Position numbers and translations under genes: made by a program
Notes under the pieces: model-generated
The model's database searches: none
What the model was told of the DNA's origin: nothing
Seen by the model: the letters and a program-made list of their open reading frames with translations, nothing else
NCBI GenBank assembly: GCA_031732795.1
Contig: JAVMKC010000115.1
Coordinates: forward strand, 124,001-188,000
Length of the DNA: 64,000 nucleotides
Reading direction: 5' to 3'
Source: Accumulibacter sp031732795
GTDB lineage: Bacteria > Pseudomonadota > Gammaproteobacteria > Burkholderiales > Rhodocyclaceae
In this document: positions 43,670 through 51,934 of the stretch, in pieces
How the letters are laid out: each line of letters opens with the position of its first letter
How positions within the stretch are numbered: the stretch's first letter is position 1

Positions 43670-43698
43670 ACCCCGCCAGAACGGCGGGGTATTTTTTT
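43670..43698 (+). terminator. Rho-independent terminator of PEP-CTERM gene
   Basis: An 8-bp perfect stem (ACCCCGCC with GGCGGGGT), 5-nt loop, followed by ATTTTTTT, 25 bp after the stop. Confidence 0.9.
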
Positions 43699-44074
43699 GT
43701 GTATCGGCACCGGCGCATTGTCCTACGATGGAATGCCGGATCGAAACGTTCGCAGACATCGCAATAGCGGAGAAGCAGGGAAGGGCTGGTGGGCGTGTGT
43801 TTGAATCAGAATCTATCGGCGCGGAACGAAACGCCTCACGTCAGATTGCACAAGCAGAGCGGACAGGCGGGCTGAAACCTGGCGCGATCCTGTTTTCGAC
43901 GAAGAGAATACCCGTGCGACGCGACAACGAAAGCGCAGTCCTTGACTCTTCGAATCGCACGGATCGGCATGCCGGGTGGTATAGGCGGGGCACGTCAGAT
44001 GCTCTGACCGAGCCCCGGTGGGCGGCAGTATTAGGCGGTCAGCAGTCGACCCCGAATGGCGGAACGCCGGTCTG
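43699..44074. other. Intergenic stretch, nothing recognised
   Basis: About 375 bp between the PEP-CTERM terminator and the end of the PHA-system gene. No frame with a ribosome site and family resemblance is present. Confidence 0.5.
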
Positions 44075-44359
44075 TCAGGAAGCCTCGGGGAAATTCTCGG
44101 CGAAGAATTTGTGCACGCCTTTCTCGATCGTCGGCTTGAGCGCCAGCAGCAGCAGGCCGAGGCGGATCGAGACTTCCACATTCTGATCATCAATCGTCAA
44201 CTGGCCGGAAACACCCGGGCGTCGGAAATGCGCCTGATCACCTTCCCATGAACAGTGCAAATCGTATTCGTCGGCCAGTTCGTCAACCATGTGTTCGGCA
44301 GCGGCGCGGGCGGCGGCGCGGGTTTTACCGTGCGGGCGGCAGATGACGATTTCACTCAT
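44075..44359 (-). CDS. Polyhydroxyalkanoic acid system protein
   Basis: A 94-residue protein of the PHA_gran_rgn type, often encoded near PHA-granule genes in Proteobacteria and thought to act in granule assembly or regulation. The sequence starts MSEIVICRPHGKTRAAARAA and includes HCSWEGDQAHFRRPGVSGQL. The ATG at 44359 follows AGAGGA; the open frame runs further upstream into rsgA without support. It starts 22 bp after the rsgA stop, so it may be the last gene of the M48-phhB-rsgA unit. Confidence 0.8.
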   Translation of the reverse strand: MSEIVICRPHGKTRAAARAAAEHMVDELADEYDLHCSWEGDQAHFRRPGVSGQLTIDDQNVEVSIRLGLLLLALKPTIEKGVHKFFAENFPEAS

Positions 44360-44381
44360 CGGTCGGGTCCTCTGTAGGTGG

Positions 44382-45251
44382 TCAGCCGGATTCGGCACAA
44401 AGTAAACGGTACTCCGCGAAACGGCGCGCGTCGATTTCACCACTTTGCAAAGCCAGACGCAGCCGGCAATCCGGTTCGCGGTCGTGACGGCAATCGCGGA
44501 AACGGCATTGCCCGAGCAAAGGGCGCAATTCGATGAATCCGTGTTCGATTTGATCCCGGGACAGATGCCGCAGTCCGAATTCGGTCAGTCCGGGGGAGTC
44601 GATCAAGGCGCAGTCGGCGTGCAGTCGATAAAGCGTGGCTTGCGTGGTGGTGTGTTTGCCCGTGTTCAGCGACAGGGAAATTTCGCGCGTGGCGGCCCGG
44701 GCTTGTGGTAACAAGCCGTTGGTCAGCGTCGATTTGCCCATTCCGGATTGTCCGATCAGCAGATTGGTGTGCCCTGCCAAATGGGGGCGCAAAGGGCTGC
44801 TGTCATTGCGCGCCGAAAGCTCGATGACGCGGTAACCTAGGCTGGCGAAAGGCGACAACGCGGCAACGGCCGACGCCCGTAAGCTCGCCGACAAATCGCA
44901 TTTGTTGAGCACGATCAGTGTGGCGATGTCCTGCGCCTCGGCAGCGATCAGACAGCGAGTGATCAATGGCGTAGAAAAGGCCGGTTCGGTGGCGACGACG
45001 ATCACCACCTGGGTGACGTTGGCGGCAATCAATCGTTGTTTCCAGGCATCCGAGCGGTAGAACAGGCTGCGACGCGGCAGCAGCGTCGAAATGACTCCCA
45101 GTTCGCTGTTCGTCGGTTCGAAGAGGACTTCGTCACCGCAGACCAAGATACTTTTTTTGCCGCGAGGAAAGCACAGCCAAGTCTGTCCCTCATCGGTAGC
45201 GATACGATACTGTCGGCCGTGGGCGGCGACAACGGTGCCGAGGTGGTTCAA
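44382..45251 (-). CDS. rsgA: Ribosome biogenesis GTPase RsgA
   Basis: RsgA is a circularly permuted GTPase that tests late 30S assembly. The 289-residue chain has an OB-fold start (VVAAHGRQYRIATDEGQTWL), the G4 motif LNKCDL, G1 LLIGQSGMGKSTL, G3 DSPGLTEFGL and a C-terminal zinc knuckle (CRFRDCRHDREPDC). The permuted order G4-G1-G3 is diagnostic. The likely start is TTG at 45251, overlapping the phhB stop as TTGA. Confidence 0.95.
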   Translation of the reverse strand: MNHLGTVVAAHGRQYRIATDEGQTWLCFPRGKKSILVCGDEVLFEPTNSELGVISTLLPRRSLFYRSDAWKQRLIAANVTQVVIVVATEPAFSTPLITRCLIAAEAQDIATLIVLNKCDLSASLRASAVAALSPFASLGYRVIELSARNDSSPLRPHLAGHTNLLIGQSGMGKSTLTNGLLPQARAATREISLSLNTGKHTTTQATLYRLHADCALIDSPGLTEFGLRHLSRDQIEHGFIELRPLLGQCRFRDCRHDREPDCRLRLALQSGEIDARRFAEYRLLCAESG

Positions 45252-45586
45252 ATCCTGACCAGGGCGTCGATCTTCGCCGCACAGATGAAGTCGTTTCGCG
45301 ACAGACCGTCCACGGTGTGGGTGCTGAAACGAACCGTGACCCGGTTGTAGCCGACTTCGAGGTCCGGATGATGGTCTTCACGTTCGGCCAGCCAAGCGAT
45401 GGTATTGACGAATGCCATCGTCGCCGGATAGCTGGTGAAGGTGAATTCTTTTTCAATCGCTGCCGAGCCGGCCAGTCGCCATCCCGAAAGTCTGGTCAAC
45501 AACGCGTCAACCTGTTCGCGGTCCAGACGGCACGCGCCGTCGTGACAGGGTTGGCAGTGGGTCTGGGTCAACGAATCGTCGGGCAT
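45248..45586 (-). CDS. phhB: Pterin-4a-carbinolamine dehydratase
   Basis: This small enzyme recycles tetrahydrobiopterin cofactor after phenylalanine hydroxylase. The 112-residue chain carries the signature REDHHPDLEVGYNRVTVRFST with the HHP motif. Phenylalanine hydroxylase itself is not in the window. Its stop overlaps rsgA by 4 bp. It lies 21 bp after the M48 protease gene. Confidence 0.94.
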   Translation of the reverse strand: MPDDSLTQTHCQPCHDGACRLDREQVDALLTRLSGWRLAGSAAIEKEFTFTSYPATMAFVNTIAWLAEREDHHPDLEVGYNRVTVRFSTHTVDGLSRNDFICAAKIDALVRI

Positions 45587-45607
45587 CGGTCAATCACTGA
45601 CGGTGAT

Positions 45608-46846
45608 TCAAAGAGTCTGCAGGTGCGCGATGCGCACCGTTGCTGGTGGATGGGAATCGTAAAACAAGGAATGCAACGGATCCGGGGTCAATGTGGCGGC
45701 GTTGTCTTCGTACAGTTTGACCAAGGCGGCGATCAGCGCGGCAGCCGAGGCATGCGCCGCCGCATAGCGGTCGGCTTGAAACTCGTCCCGACGCGACAAC
45801 AAGCTGAACAAAGGGGTCAGCAGAAAGGTGAATACCGGCAAGGCCAGGAAAAAGAGGATCAGCGCCAGCGCCGTATTCTGGCTGGAAACACCCAGACCGT
45901 TGAAAAACCATGGTGCATCGATCAGCCGGCCCAAGGTTGCCAGCAAAGCCAGCGAACAGACGAACACCAGGACGATGCGCTTGGTGACGTGGCGGTGGGC
46001 GAAATGGCCGAGTTCATGCGCCAGCACGGCTTCCACTTCCGCCGGTTGCAGCCGGCTCAACAAGGTGTCGAAGAAAACGATCCGTTTGCTGCGACCAAAA
46101 CCGGTGAAATAGGCATTGCCGTGACTGGAGCGTTTGGAGCCGTCCATGACGAAGAGCCCGGAACTGGCAAAACCGCAACGTGTCAGCAGATTCTCGACGC
46201 GGGCGGTCAACGCCGTATCGGTCAAAGGAACGAACGTGTTGAACAACGGGGCGATCCAGGTAGGGTAGATCAACAGAATCGACAGATTGAACAGACACCA
46301 GACCAGCCAGACGTAGATCCACCACCACGTCCCCATTTGGGCCATCAGCCAGAGGACGACCAGCAGCAGCGGTATGCCGATGATCACACCGAGTGCCAGT
46401 TGTTTGAGCAGGTCGAGGACGAAAAGCCGTGGAGTCATCCGGTTGAAGCCGAATTGTTGCTCGATGACGAACTGACGATACACTGCCTGAGGCAGATCGA
46501 CCAGCGAGGAAATCATCAGCACGCTCAGGATCAGCGCCACTCCGTAAAACAGACCGTCGAGCTTGGTCGACCAGAATTCGTGGAGGGTCTGCACTCCTCC
46601 GCCAAGCGTCAATGCCAGCAGGAGCGCGACATCGATCAGTACGCTCAGTCGGCCGAAGCGATTGCGCGCCAGGGTGTAGTCGGCCGCCCGCTGATGCGAG
46701 GATAACGGAATGCGTTCGGTAAAACCGGCCGGTACCGTCTGCCGAGACCTGATGACATGGCTGATCTGACGTTGAGCGAGCCACAGCCGCAGGACGACCA
46801 TGCAGGCGACGGCGGCGACAAATACCAAGGTGAACGAATTCGTCAT
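45608..46846 (-). CDS. M48 (Ste24-like) membrane metalloprotease
   Basis: A 412-residue integral membrane zinc protease related to CAAX protease Ste24. The zinc site is HELGHFAHRH near residue 268 and the third ligand is in RRDEFQADRYAA. It has several hydrophobic segments both before and after the active site. In bacteria such proteins act in membrane-protein quality control. I chose the ATG at 46846; a longer frame starts inside the orn upstream region. It is divergent from orn, with 47 bp between starts, and heads the phhB-rsgA unit. Confidence 0.9.
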   Translation of the reverse strand: MTNSFTLVFVAAVACMVVLRLWLAQRQISHVIRSRQTVPAGFTERIPLSSHQRAADYTLARNRFGRLSVLIDVALLLALTLGGGVQTLHEFWSTKLDGLFYGVALILSVLMISSLVDLPQAVYRQFVIEQQFGFNRMTPRLFVLDLLKQLALGVIIGIPLLLVVLWLMAQMGTWWWIYVWLVWCLFNLSILLIYPTWIAPLFNTFVPLTDTALTARVENLLTRCGFASSGLFVMDGSKRSSHGNAYFTGFGRSKRIVFFDTLLSRLQPAEVEAVLAHELGHFAHRHVTKRIVLVFVCSLALLATLGRLIDAPWFFNGLGVSSQNTALALILFFLALPVFTFLLTPLFSLLSRRDEFQADRYAAAHASAAALIAALVKLYEDNAATLTPDPLHSLFYDSHPPATVRIAHLQTL

Positions 46847-46893
46847 ACGGCTGTGCCACAATAACGGCATTGCAAAATATTCAGGCCGATTAT

Positions 46894-47439
46894 ATGACAC
46901 AGGACGCCAATTATCTGGTTTGGTTGGACATGGAAATGACCGGGCTGGACCCGGAAAACGACCGGATCATCGAATTGGCGATCATCGTCACCGATAGTGA
47001 TTTGACGACGGTTGCCGAGTCGCCGGTATGGGTGATCCATCAGGATGAAGCGCGGCTGGCGGCGATGGACGAATGGAATCGCAAGACGCACGGTCGTTCA
47101 GGACTGATCGACCGGGTTCGAGTCTCGACACTCGACGAAGCGAGCGTCGAAGAGCAGGCTTTGGCCTTTGTCGCTGCGCATGTCCCGCAAGGCACCAGTC
47201 CGTTGTGCGGTAATTCGATCGGTCAGGATCGGCGCTTCATGGTCAAGTACTTGCCCCGGTTCGAAGCCTGGTTTCACTACCGCAACCTGGATGTCAGTAC
47301 CTTGAAAGAGCTTTGCCGACGCTGGAAGCCCGAAGTGGCGAAAGGATTTCTCAAAAAATCCGACCATACCGCCGCCGCTGATATCCGCGAGTCGATCGAG
47401 GAATTGAAATATTACCGCGAGCATTTCATTCGCTTGTGA
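46894..47439 (+). CDS. orn: Oligoribonuclease
   Basis: Orn degrades 2-5 nt RNA and the dinucleotide pGpG from c-di-GMP turnover. The 181-residue DEDDh exonuclease has WLDMEMTGLDPENDRIIELA, CGNSIGQDRRFMVKYLP and the final HTAAADIRESIEELKYYREHF. The ATG at 46894 aligns with homologues; eight upstream codons from a TTG are unsupported. It is divergent from the M48 protease gene. Confidence 0.97.
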   Translation: MTQDANYLVWLDMEMTGLDPENDRIIELAIIVTDSDLTTVAESPVWVIHQDEARLAAMDEWNRKTHGRSGLIDRVRVSTLDEASVEEQALAFVAAHVPQGTSPLCGNSIGQDRRFMVKYLPRFEAWFHYRNLDVSTLKELCRRWKPEVAKGFLKKSDHTAAADIRESIEELKYYREHFIRL

Positions 47440-47461
47440 GCGGGGTCACCGCTCAATCGGC

Positions 47462-49129
47462 TCATTTGTTCGCCGGGTTGCGGGCATTTTTGATCGCTCG
47501 CCGATAGAGGCGCAGCTTCTCACCGTCCTTGCGGTCTACCGGACGGCCACCTTCCCAGACTTTGCGCCAGTTGACCGTGGCGACGAGTTCATGCTCCCTG
47601 GCGGGGCCGTAAGTCAATAACCAATCACAATTTTTGCCGCTGTTCGAGCGTAAGGGAACGGTTTGGATGGCGCTGAAATAGTCCAATGAGGCAAGCATGG
47701 CTTCGGAAAGGTCGATTTCAGCGATGCAGTCGCGCGATTTCGGCAAAACCTCGCTCAAAGCAAGCGCTGGTGCGCGGTACGTTTTTCCGTAATTCCACCA
47801 GGGCATCCACAAGGTCGCCATCAGCAGCCAGAACAAGGTCAGTCCGGACATCCAGTGCATGATTCCGCGCATCGGCGACCGCGGGCTGGTGGCGATCAGC
47901 CAAACCCAGGCCAGCGTGCCGGATAGCGCCGCGACGGTGGCCGGCCAATTGAATTCTGTGCTGAACCCTGGTTCCAGGCGAAGCAATTGTCGGGTCAGAT
48001 GTTCCGGCCAGCCAAAAATCATTGCCGTCCAACCCAGCCAGCCCAGCAAGGCAAACACGCTGAAGGTGATCATGCCGAACCAGTCGAAGGCGTTGGCGGC
48101 GCCGCGGCGCAAGCTGGCGATTGCCGGTACGGCCAGCAGTACCAAAGGAGGCAGCAGCAACAGAGCCAGAGCGCTGCGGCTACCCAGCCATAAACCGACG
48201 ACGAGCAGGGCAATGAGGATCGACAGGATCGGTAATCTCAAAGCCGGTCCCGCCAGTTGCCGCCGTCTGGCCCACAACGTCCAACCCGCCAGCGGCAGTG
48301 CCGGCCAAGCATACCAGGGCAGCATCGACAGCAGACGCTGCAAGCTCAGCAGAGGTTGCGGATAGGCCGTCAACTGGTTCAACTCCGATTGCCAATACGC
48401 ACTCAGATATTCACGGGAAGATAAGGCCAGCGTGATCGACCACAGCCCGCCGAGCAAGCCGGCGATCAACAAACTGCCGAGCAAATGACGCGATGCGTGT
48501 GCTCGATCCGACGATTGCCAGACAGCCACCGCCGCCACGGGCAGCAACAAGACCATCGGCGCCAGACCGTTGGCGAGATAGCCCAGACCCAGGGCTGCGC
48601 CGAAACAGACGGCACCTGATCTGGGATCGCGATCGAGTTTAGCCAGAGCCCAGTAGGCCCCGCAGTGGGCAGTCAGCGCCGCCAGCATTGGCTGTGCCTC
48701 ATGGGCGTGAAAGAGAAAGCCAATGCTGCCGGCCAACAGCAGCGGTGCGGCGGGAGCTTGTTCGCGTCCGTGCAATTCGCGGGCGGCCAGCAGAATGAAG
48801 GTCAGCGCCAGCAAGGTGAACACCCCGCTGGCCAGACGTACTGCGTCGTGTACCGGCAGCAGCCAGTGGAACAGACGGCTCAGGCCGGCGGCCAGCCAGT
48901 AATAGAGCGGCGCATCGGGATAAACGCGCCCCGCCAGATTGAATTGCAGCCAGTTGCCGCTGCCGAGCATTTGATGAACGATACCGATGGTTATCGCGTC
49001 ATCGTTCTTCCAGGGATCGTGGCCGGTCAGGCCAGTAAAGATGTAAACCGCCAGTAAAAGCGCCAGAGCCCACCCGCTGGGTGGTAGGGAAAGTCCCTTG
49101 CTGCGTCCAGTGAGCGGCTGCTCGAACAT
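47462..49129 (-). CDS. ArnT/GT39-like membrane glycosyltransferase
   Basis: This 555-residue protein has about a dozen hydrophobic segments and belongs to the GT-C fold family that uses lipid-linked sugars. The first periplasmic loop has the GHDPWKNDDAITIGIVHQ region with acidic residues expected for catalysis, and a PDAPLYYWLAAGLSRLF segment similar to ArnT-like proteins. The C-terminal soluble part (TVNWRKVWEGGRPVDRKDG) resembles many uncharacterised members. I chose ATG 49129; a TTG at 49141 is possible. The sugar substrate is unknown. It is downstream of rpmE with a terminator between. Confidence 0.8.
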   Translation of the reverse strand: MFEQPLTGRSKGLSLPPSGWALALLLAVYIFTGLTGHDPWKNDDAITIGIVHQMLGSGNWLQFNLAGRVYPDAPLYYWLAAGLSRLFHWLLPVHDAVRLASGVFTLLALTFILLAARELHGREQAPAAPLLLAGSIGFLFHAHEAQPMLAALTAHCGAYWALAKLDRDPRSGAVCFGAALGLGYLANGLAPMVLLLPVAAVAVWQSSDRAHASRHLLGSLLIAGLLGGLWSITLALSSREYLSAYWQSELNQLTAYPQPLLSLQRLLSMLPWYAWPALPLAGWTLWARRRQLAGPALRLPILSILIALLVVGLWLGSRSALALLLLPPLVLLAVPAIASLRRGAANAFDWFGMITFSVFALLGWLGWTAMIFGWPEHLTRQLLRLEPGFSTEFNWPATVAALSGTLAWVWLIATSPRSPMRGIMHWMSGLTLFWLLMATLWMPWWNYGKTYRAPALALSEVLPKSRDCIAEIDLSEAMLASLDYFSAIQTVPLRSNSGKNCDWLLTYGPAREHELVATVNWRKVWEGGRPVDRKDGEKLRLYRRAIKNARNPANK

Positions 49130-49160
49130 GTGGCCAGGCAAAATACGCTAAACGACAAAC

Positions 49161-49188
49161 GAAAAAGGCAGCCAGACAGCTGCCTTTC
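49161..49188 (-). terminator. Rho-independent terminator of rpmE
   Basis: On the minus strand, AAAGGCAGC and GCTGCCTTT form a 9-bp stem with a 6-nt loop, and the T-run TTTTTCG follows. It ends 22 bp beyond the rpmE stop. Confidence 0.85.
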
Positions 49189-49209
49189 CGGTTGTCGAGG
49201 TCAAGGGTT

Positions 49210-49425
49210 TCAGGCGGACTTGCGGATTGCGCCGTATTTTTGATTGAATTTTTCGACCCGGCCCGCGGTGTCGATGATCTTTTGTTTGCCGGTGTAGAAA
49301 GGATGGCAGGCTGCGCAAACTTCAACGTGAAGGTCTTTTTTCATCGTTGACTTGGTCGAGAAGGTGTTTCCGCAGGAGCAGCTGACCTTGATTTCATTGT
49401 ACGCGGGGTGGACGTTGGCTTTCAT
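49210..49425 (-). CDS. rpmE: 50S ribosomal protein L31 (zinc form)
   Basis: L31 bridges the two ribosomal subunits. The 71-residue chain is the zinc-binding form, with Cys pairs in VSCSCGNTF and VCAACHPFYTGKQK. The ATG at 49425 follows AGGAATAG. It has its own terminator. Confidence 0.97.
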   Translation of the reverse strand: MKANVHPAYNEIKVSCSCGNTFSTKSTMKKDLHVEVCAACHPFYTGKQKIIDTAGRVEKFNQKYGAIRKSA

Positions 49426-49559
49426 TTGAGGCTATTCCTGTAGATATATTGGAGTTTTCGATAGCGCAGCTTCACATGGCGAACTGCGACCGGAAAGATC
49501 GACAAACGCCAATTATCGTTGATTTGATGAGGGTTTGCAATGCGGTTCTCTGGCGCATG

Positions 49560-50015
49560 TCAACGTCGATCGGGTTCACGAACGGCGTCGGCCCAGCAAT
49601 TGGGCGTTTCGTAAAGGCGGAGCCTTGCCAATCGCAAATGGTTGCCGTAGGTGTCCCGATAAACCGCGTCGAGGATGGCGAATGCTTTATCGGCCAGATT
49701 TTCGGCTGTCGGCACGCAATCGAGGATCACGGTCTTGTGGCCCGGCAGGGATTGCAGGAACTGGCACACGGGCGAGTCACTGCGATCGACCAGAAAAGCG
49801 TGATCCCAGTTTTCGACCAGATGTTCCATGGCCAAGGCTTTGACTTGCGAGAAGTCCATGACCATGCCGTTGGCGGGGTCGCCGGCCTGACGGATGATGT
49901 CACCTTCGAGCGTGATTTCAAGCGCGTAGCGATGTCCATGGAGATGCCGACATTGGCTACGATGGTCGGCGATGCGGTGACCGGCATCGAACTCCAGGCG
50001 GCGGGTGATCTGCAT
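49560..50015 (-). CDS. queD: 6-carboxytetrahydropterin synthase
   Basis: QueD converts dihydroneopterin triphosphate to 6-carboxytetrahydropterin in queuosine synthesis. The 151-residue chain has FDAGHRIADH with the first zinc His, and CRHLHGHRYALEI with the catalytic Cys and zinc His pair. The end VRLYETPN-like segment (RLRLYETPNCWADAV) is typical. I chose the ATG at 50015; the frame continues ~100 codons upstream without similarity. A related 6-pyruvoyl-tetrahydropterin synthase role is possible, and phhB is present in the window, but the Cys/HGH pattern fits QueD. Confidence 0.9.
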   Translation of the reverse strand: MQITRRLEFDAGHRIADHRSQCRHLHGHRYALEITLEGDIIRQAGDPANGMVMDFSQVKALAMEHLVENWDHAFLVDRSDSPVCQFLQSLPGHKTVILDCVPTAENLADKAFAILDAVYRDTYGNHLRLARLRLYETPNCWADAVREPDRR

Positions 50016-50151
50016 CGGAAAATTGGCGAAAACGCTAATTGTAACTCCGCATGTGCCCCCTTCGTACGTTACCGAACGCCGCTGGGCCTTGCTGCCATCT
50101 CCGCATGTGCTGCTGCGGGTCCCGAAGAAAAATTTCGGTGGTTTTCCAGAG

Positions 50152-51366
50152 TCAGACGACGTTTCGACGCTCGAAAAAACCGCTGTCGTAGGCCGTGCCA
50201 TAGACGTGCCAGTCGTCGATCGTTTGCGCGGTACAAAGTCGAGTTGCTTTCCGCAGTTGTGCCGGCCAGTCGCTTCCTCGTACGAAAGAGAGCAGTTCCT
50301 CGGTTGGCGCCGCACCGAAACGACTGCAGCCGCGCAGATGCGCCCAGGCGGTCAATCGGGCCATCGTTTGGATGACTTTCTGCAGGCGTTTGATTTTTCC
50401 AGCACTGGCGGCCAGGGCTACTCGGTCTTCGCTGGGCAGCAAACCACGAATGATGTAACTGTGATCTCCGAAACTGATCGGTTCGAGAAAGGCGACGGGA
50501 GCGTGTTGGAGGGTAGATTGCAATTGAACGATCCGCTCTGCCTCTGACGGCCAGAGGGCCGACCTTGCTTGTCCATGAGCGGGCAATGAGGAGGGGCGAG
50601 CTTCCTTCAGGTCGAGGAGGTAGTTGCCGTCAGGCGAACCTTTCCCGGTCACTAAAACCACATACCGTTCGACTCCCAGACTGCCGGTGCCGGCGATACG
50701 GCGGGCAATGTCAAGAATTTCGAAAAATTCCGGCTTGTCGGTGGCGCCGGCAAAATTTTTGAGCAATGCATGGACGCGGCGTCGATCGTCTTCGGTCAAC
50801 GGCAGGGCTTTTTTGCCGTCGACTTTCAGCTTGCGTGCGTTGGCGATCTTTTCGGTCCGCGAATCGAGAAATTTGGGCCGGGAACGTTGCGCAACGTCTT
50901 GTAATAGATTGCGAATCAGGCCGGTGGCGTTGTTCTGGTCGATGGCGGCCGGCGAGTTGTCGGTGACTGTTTGACCATACACCTCGAGGTAGCGCTTTTC
51001 GATGTCACCGATATCTTTGTCGGAAAGTCTCATCGTGCTCAGCCCGAGCCGCAGGCTGGTCAAAAAGCGCACCAGATCCCAGGTGCAAGGCGCCAGCGCG
51101 GCTTCGTCGAAATCATTGATATCGAAATACACATCGCGTTGACTGTCCTTGTAGCTGCCGAAGTTTTGCAGGTGCAGATCGCCGCATTGCCAAATGATCG
51201 GCGCGTTGCGCAGAATTTCCAGCGACGGCAGGTGTTGATAAAACAAATGACAGGTTCCGCGCAAAAAAACGAACGGATCGGCGCGCATGTTGTGATACTT
51301 GATTGCCAGCCGCTCCGGGTCGCGTCCAACGTTGAAATCACTGATGATTCGTGCGGTATCGTTCAT
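50152..51366 (-). CDS. DUF2252 family protein
   Basis: A 404-residue protein of the DUF2252 family, distantly kinase-like. Motifs include DPFVFLRGTCHLFYQ near 30, QCGDLHLQNFGSYKD near 60, YFDINDFDEAALAPCTWDL near 80 and DLKEARPSS. GDLHLQNFG and DINDFDE resemble the catalytic loop and metal-binding parts of aminoglycoside phosphotransferase-type folds. The biological role is unknown. It is preceded by the Nudix gene by 67 bp and followed by queD after 136 bp. Confidence 0.85.
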   Translation of the reverse strand: MNDTARIISDFNVGRDPERLAIKYHNMRADPFVFLRGTCHLFYQHLPSLEILRNAPIIWQCGDLHLQNFGSYKDSQRDVYFDINDFDEAALAPCTWDLVRFLTSLRLGLSTMRLSDKDIGDIEKRYLEVYGQTVTDNSPAAIDQNNATGLIRNLLQDVAQRSRPKFLDSRTEKIANARKLKVDGKKALPLTEDDRRRVHALLKNFAGATDKPEFFEILDIARRIAGTGSLGVERYVVLVTGKGSPDGNYLLDLKEARPSSLPAHGQARSALWPSEAERIVQLQSTLQHAPVAFLEPISFGDHSYIIRGLLPSEDRVALAASAGKIKRLQKVIQTMARLTAWAHLRGCSRFGAAPTEELLSFVRGSDWPAQLRKATRLCTAQTIDDWHVYGTAYDSGFFERRNVV

Positions 51367-51433
51367 TGAGAGGGTCCTTGTTGGGCAATGAGTCGCGGCG
51401 AGTCTGCTCCTGCCGGGTTGAAGCGCCTGTCCG

Positions 51434-51934
51434 TCAAATTGGCGGTGGAGTATGTCCGTTGGCGGCCAGCCAGTCGCGTACGGCGAATCCGGTACCGAAA
51501 TCCCAGGCTTTGAGTCTGGCCGGCGAAATCAGGCGGAACTCGGCCAGTTCTTCGTTGAGACGGATGGTTCCTTCAGCGAGCACGTGGTAGGCAATGATCA
51601 CTTCGTGCTTGCGGGTGAAAGGATAGACGCCGATCAGTCGCGGGGTGTGCGCGACCAGGGCCAGTTCTTCAGCCACTTCGCGGATCACCCCGGCTTCGGG
51701 CGCTTCGTCGCTTTCGAGAAAGCCGGTGATCAGCCCGAAGCGGCCGGCTGGCCAAGCACGATTGCGCGCCAGGACGATCTGGCCCTGATGTTCGACCAGC
51801 GCCGCCAGTACCGGCACCGGATTGTGCCAATGGACGAATCCACAATCCACGCTGCAGGCGAGACGCGCCAAGCCGTCAATGACCCGTTCTTCGAGCGCGC
51901 TGCCGCAGAGCGGGCAAAATCGCCAGGGATTCAT
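51434..51934 (-). CDS. Nudix hydrolase with zinc ribbon
   Basis: A 166-residue Nudix protein with an N-terminal zinc-ribbon-like part (CPLCGSALEE, ACSVDCGF) and a Nudix box starting GFLESDEAPEAG and continuing VIREVAEELAL, which fits G-x5-E-x7-REVxEE. Zinc ribbon plus Nudix is seen in NudC-type NADH pyrophosphatases, but the protein is shorter and lacks the NudC signature, so the substrate is unknown. The ATG at 51934 overlaps the threonine aldolase stop as ATGA, so the genes are coupled. Confidence 0.88.
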   Translation of the reverse strand: MNPWRFCPLCGSALEERVIDGLARLACSVDCGFVHWHNPVPVLAALVEHQGQIVLARNRAWPAGRFGLITGFLESDEAPEAGVIREVAEELALVAHTPRLIGVYPFTRKHEVIIAYHVLAEGTIRLNEELAEFRLISPARLKAWDFGTGFAVRDWLAANGHTPPPI

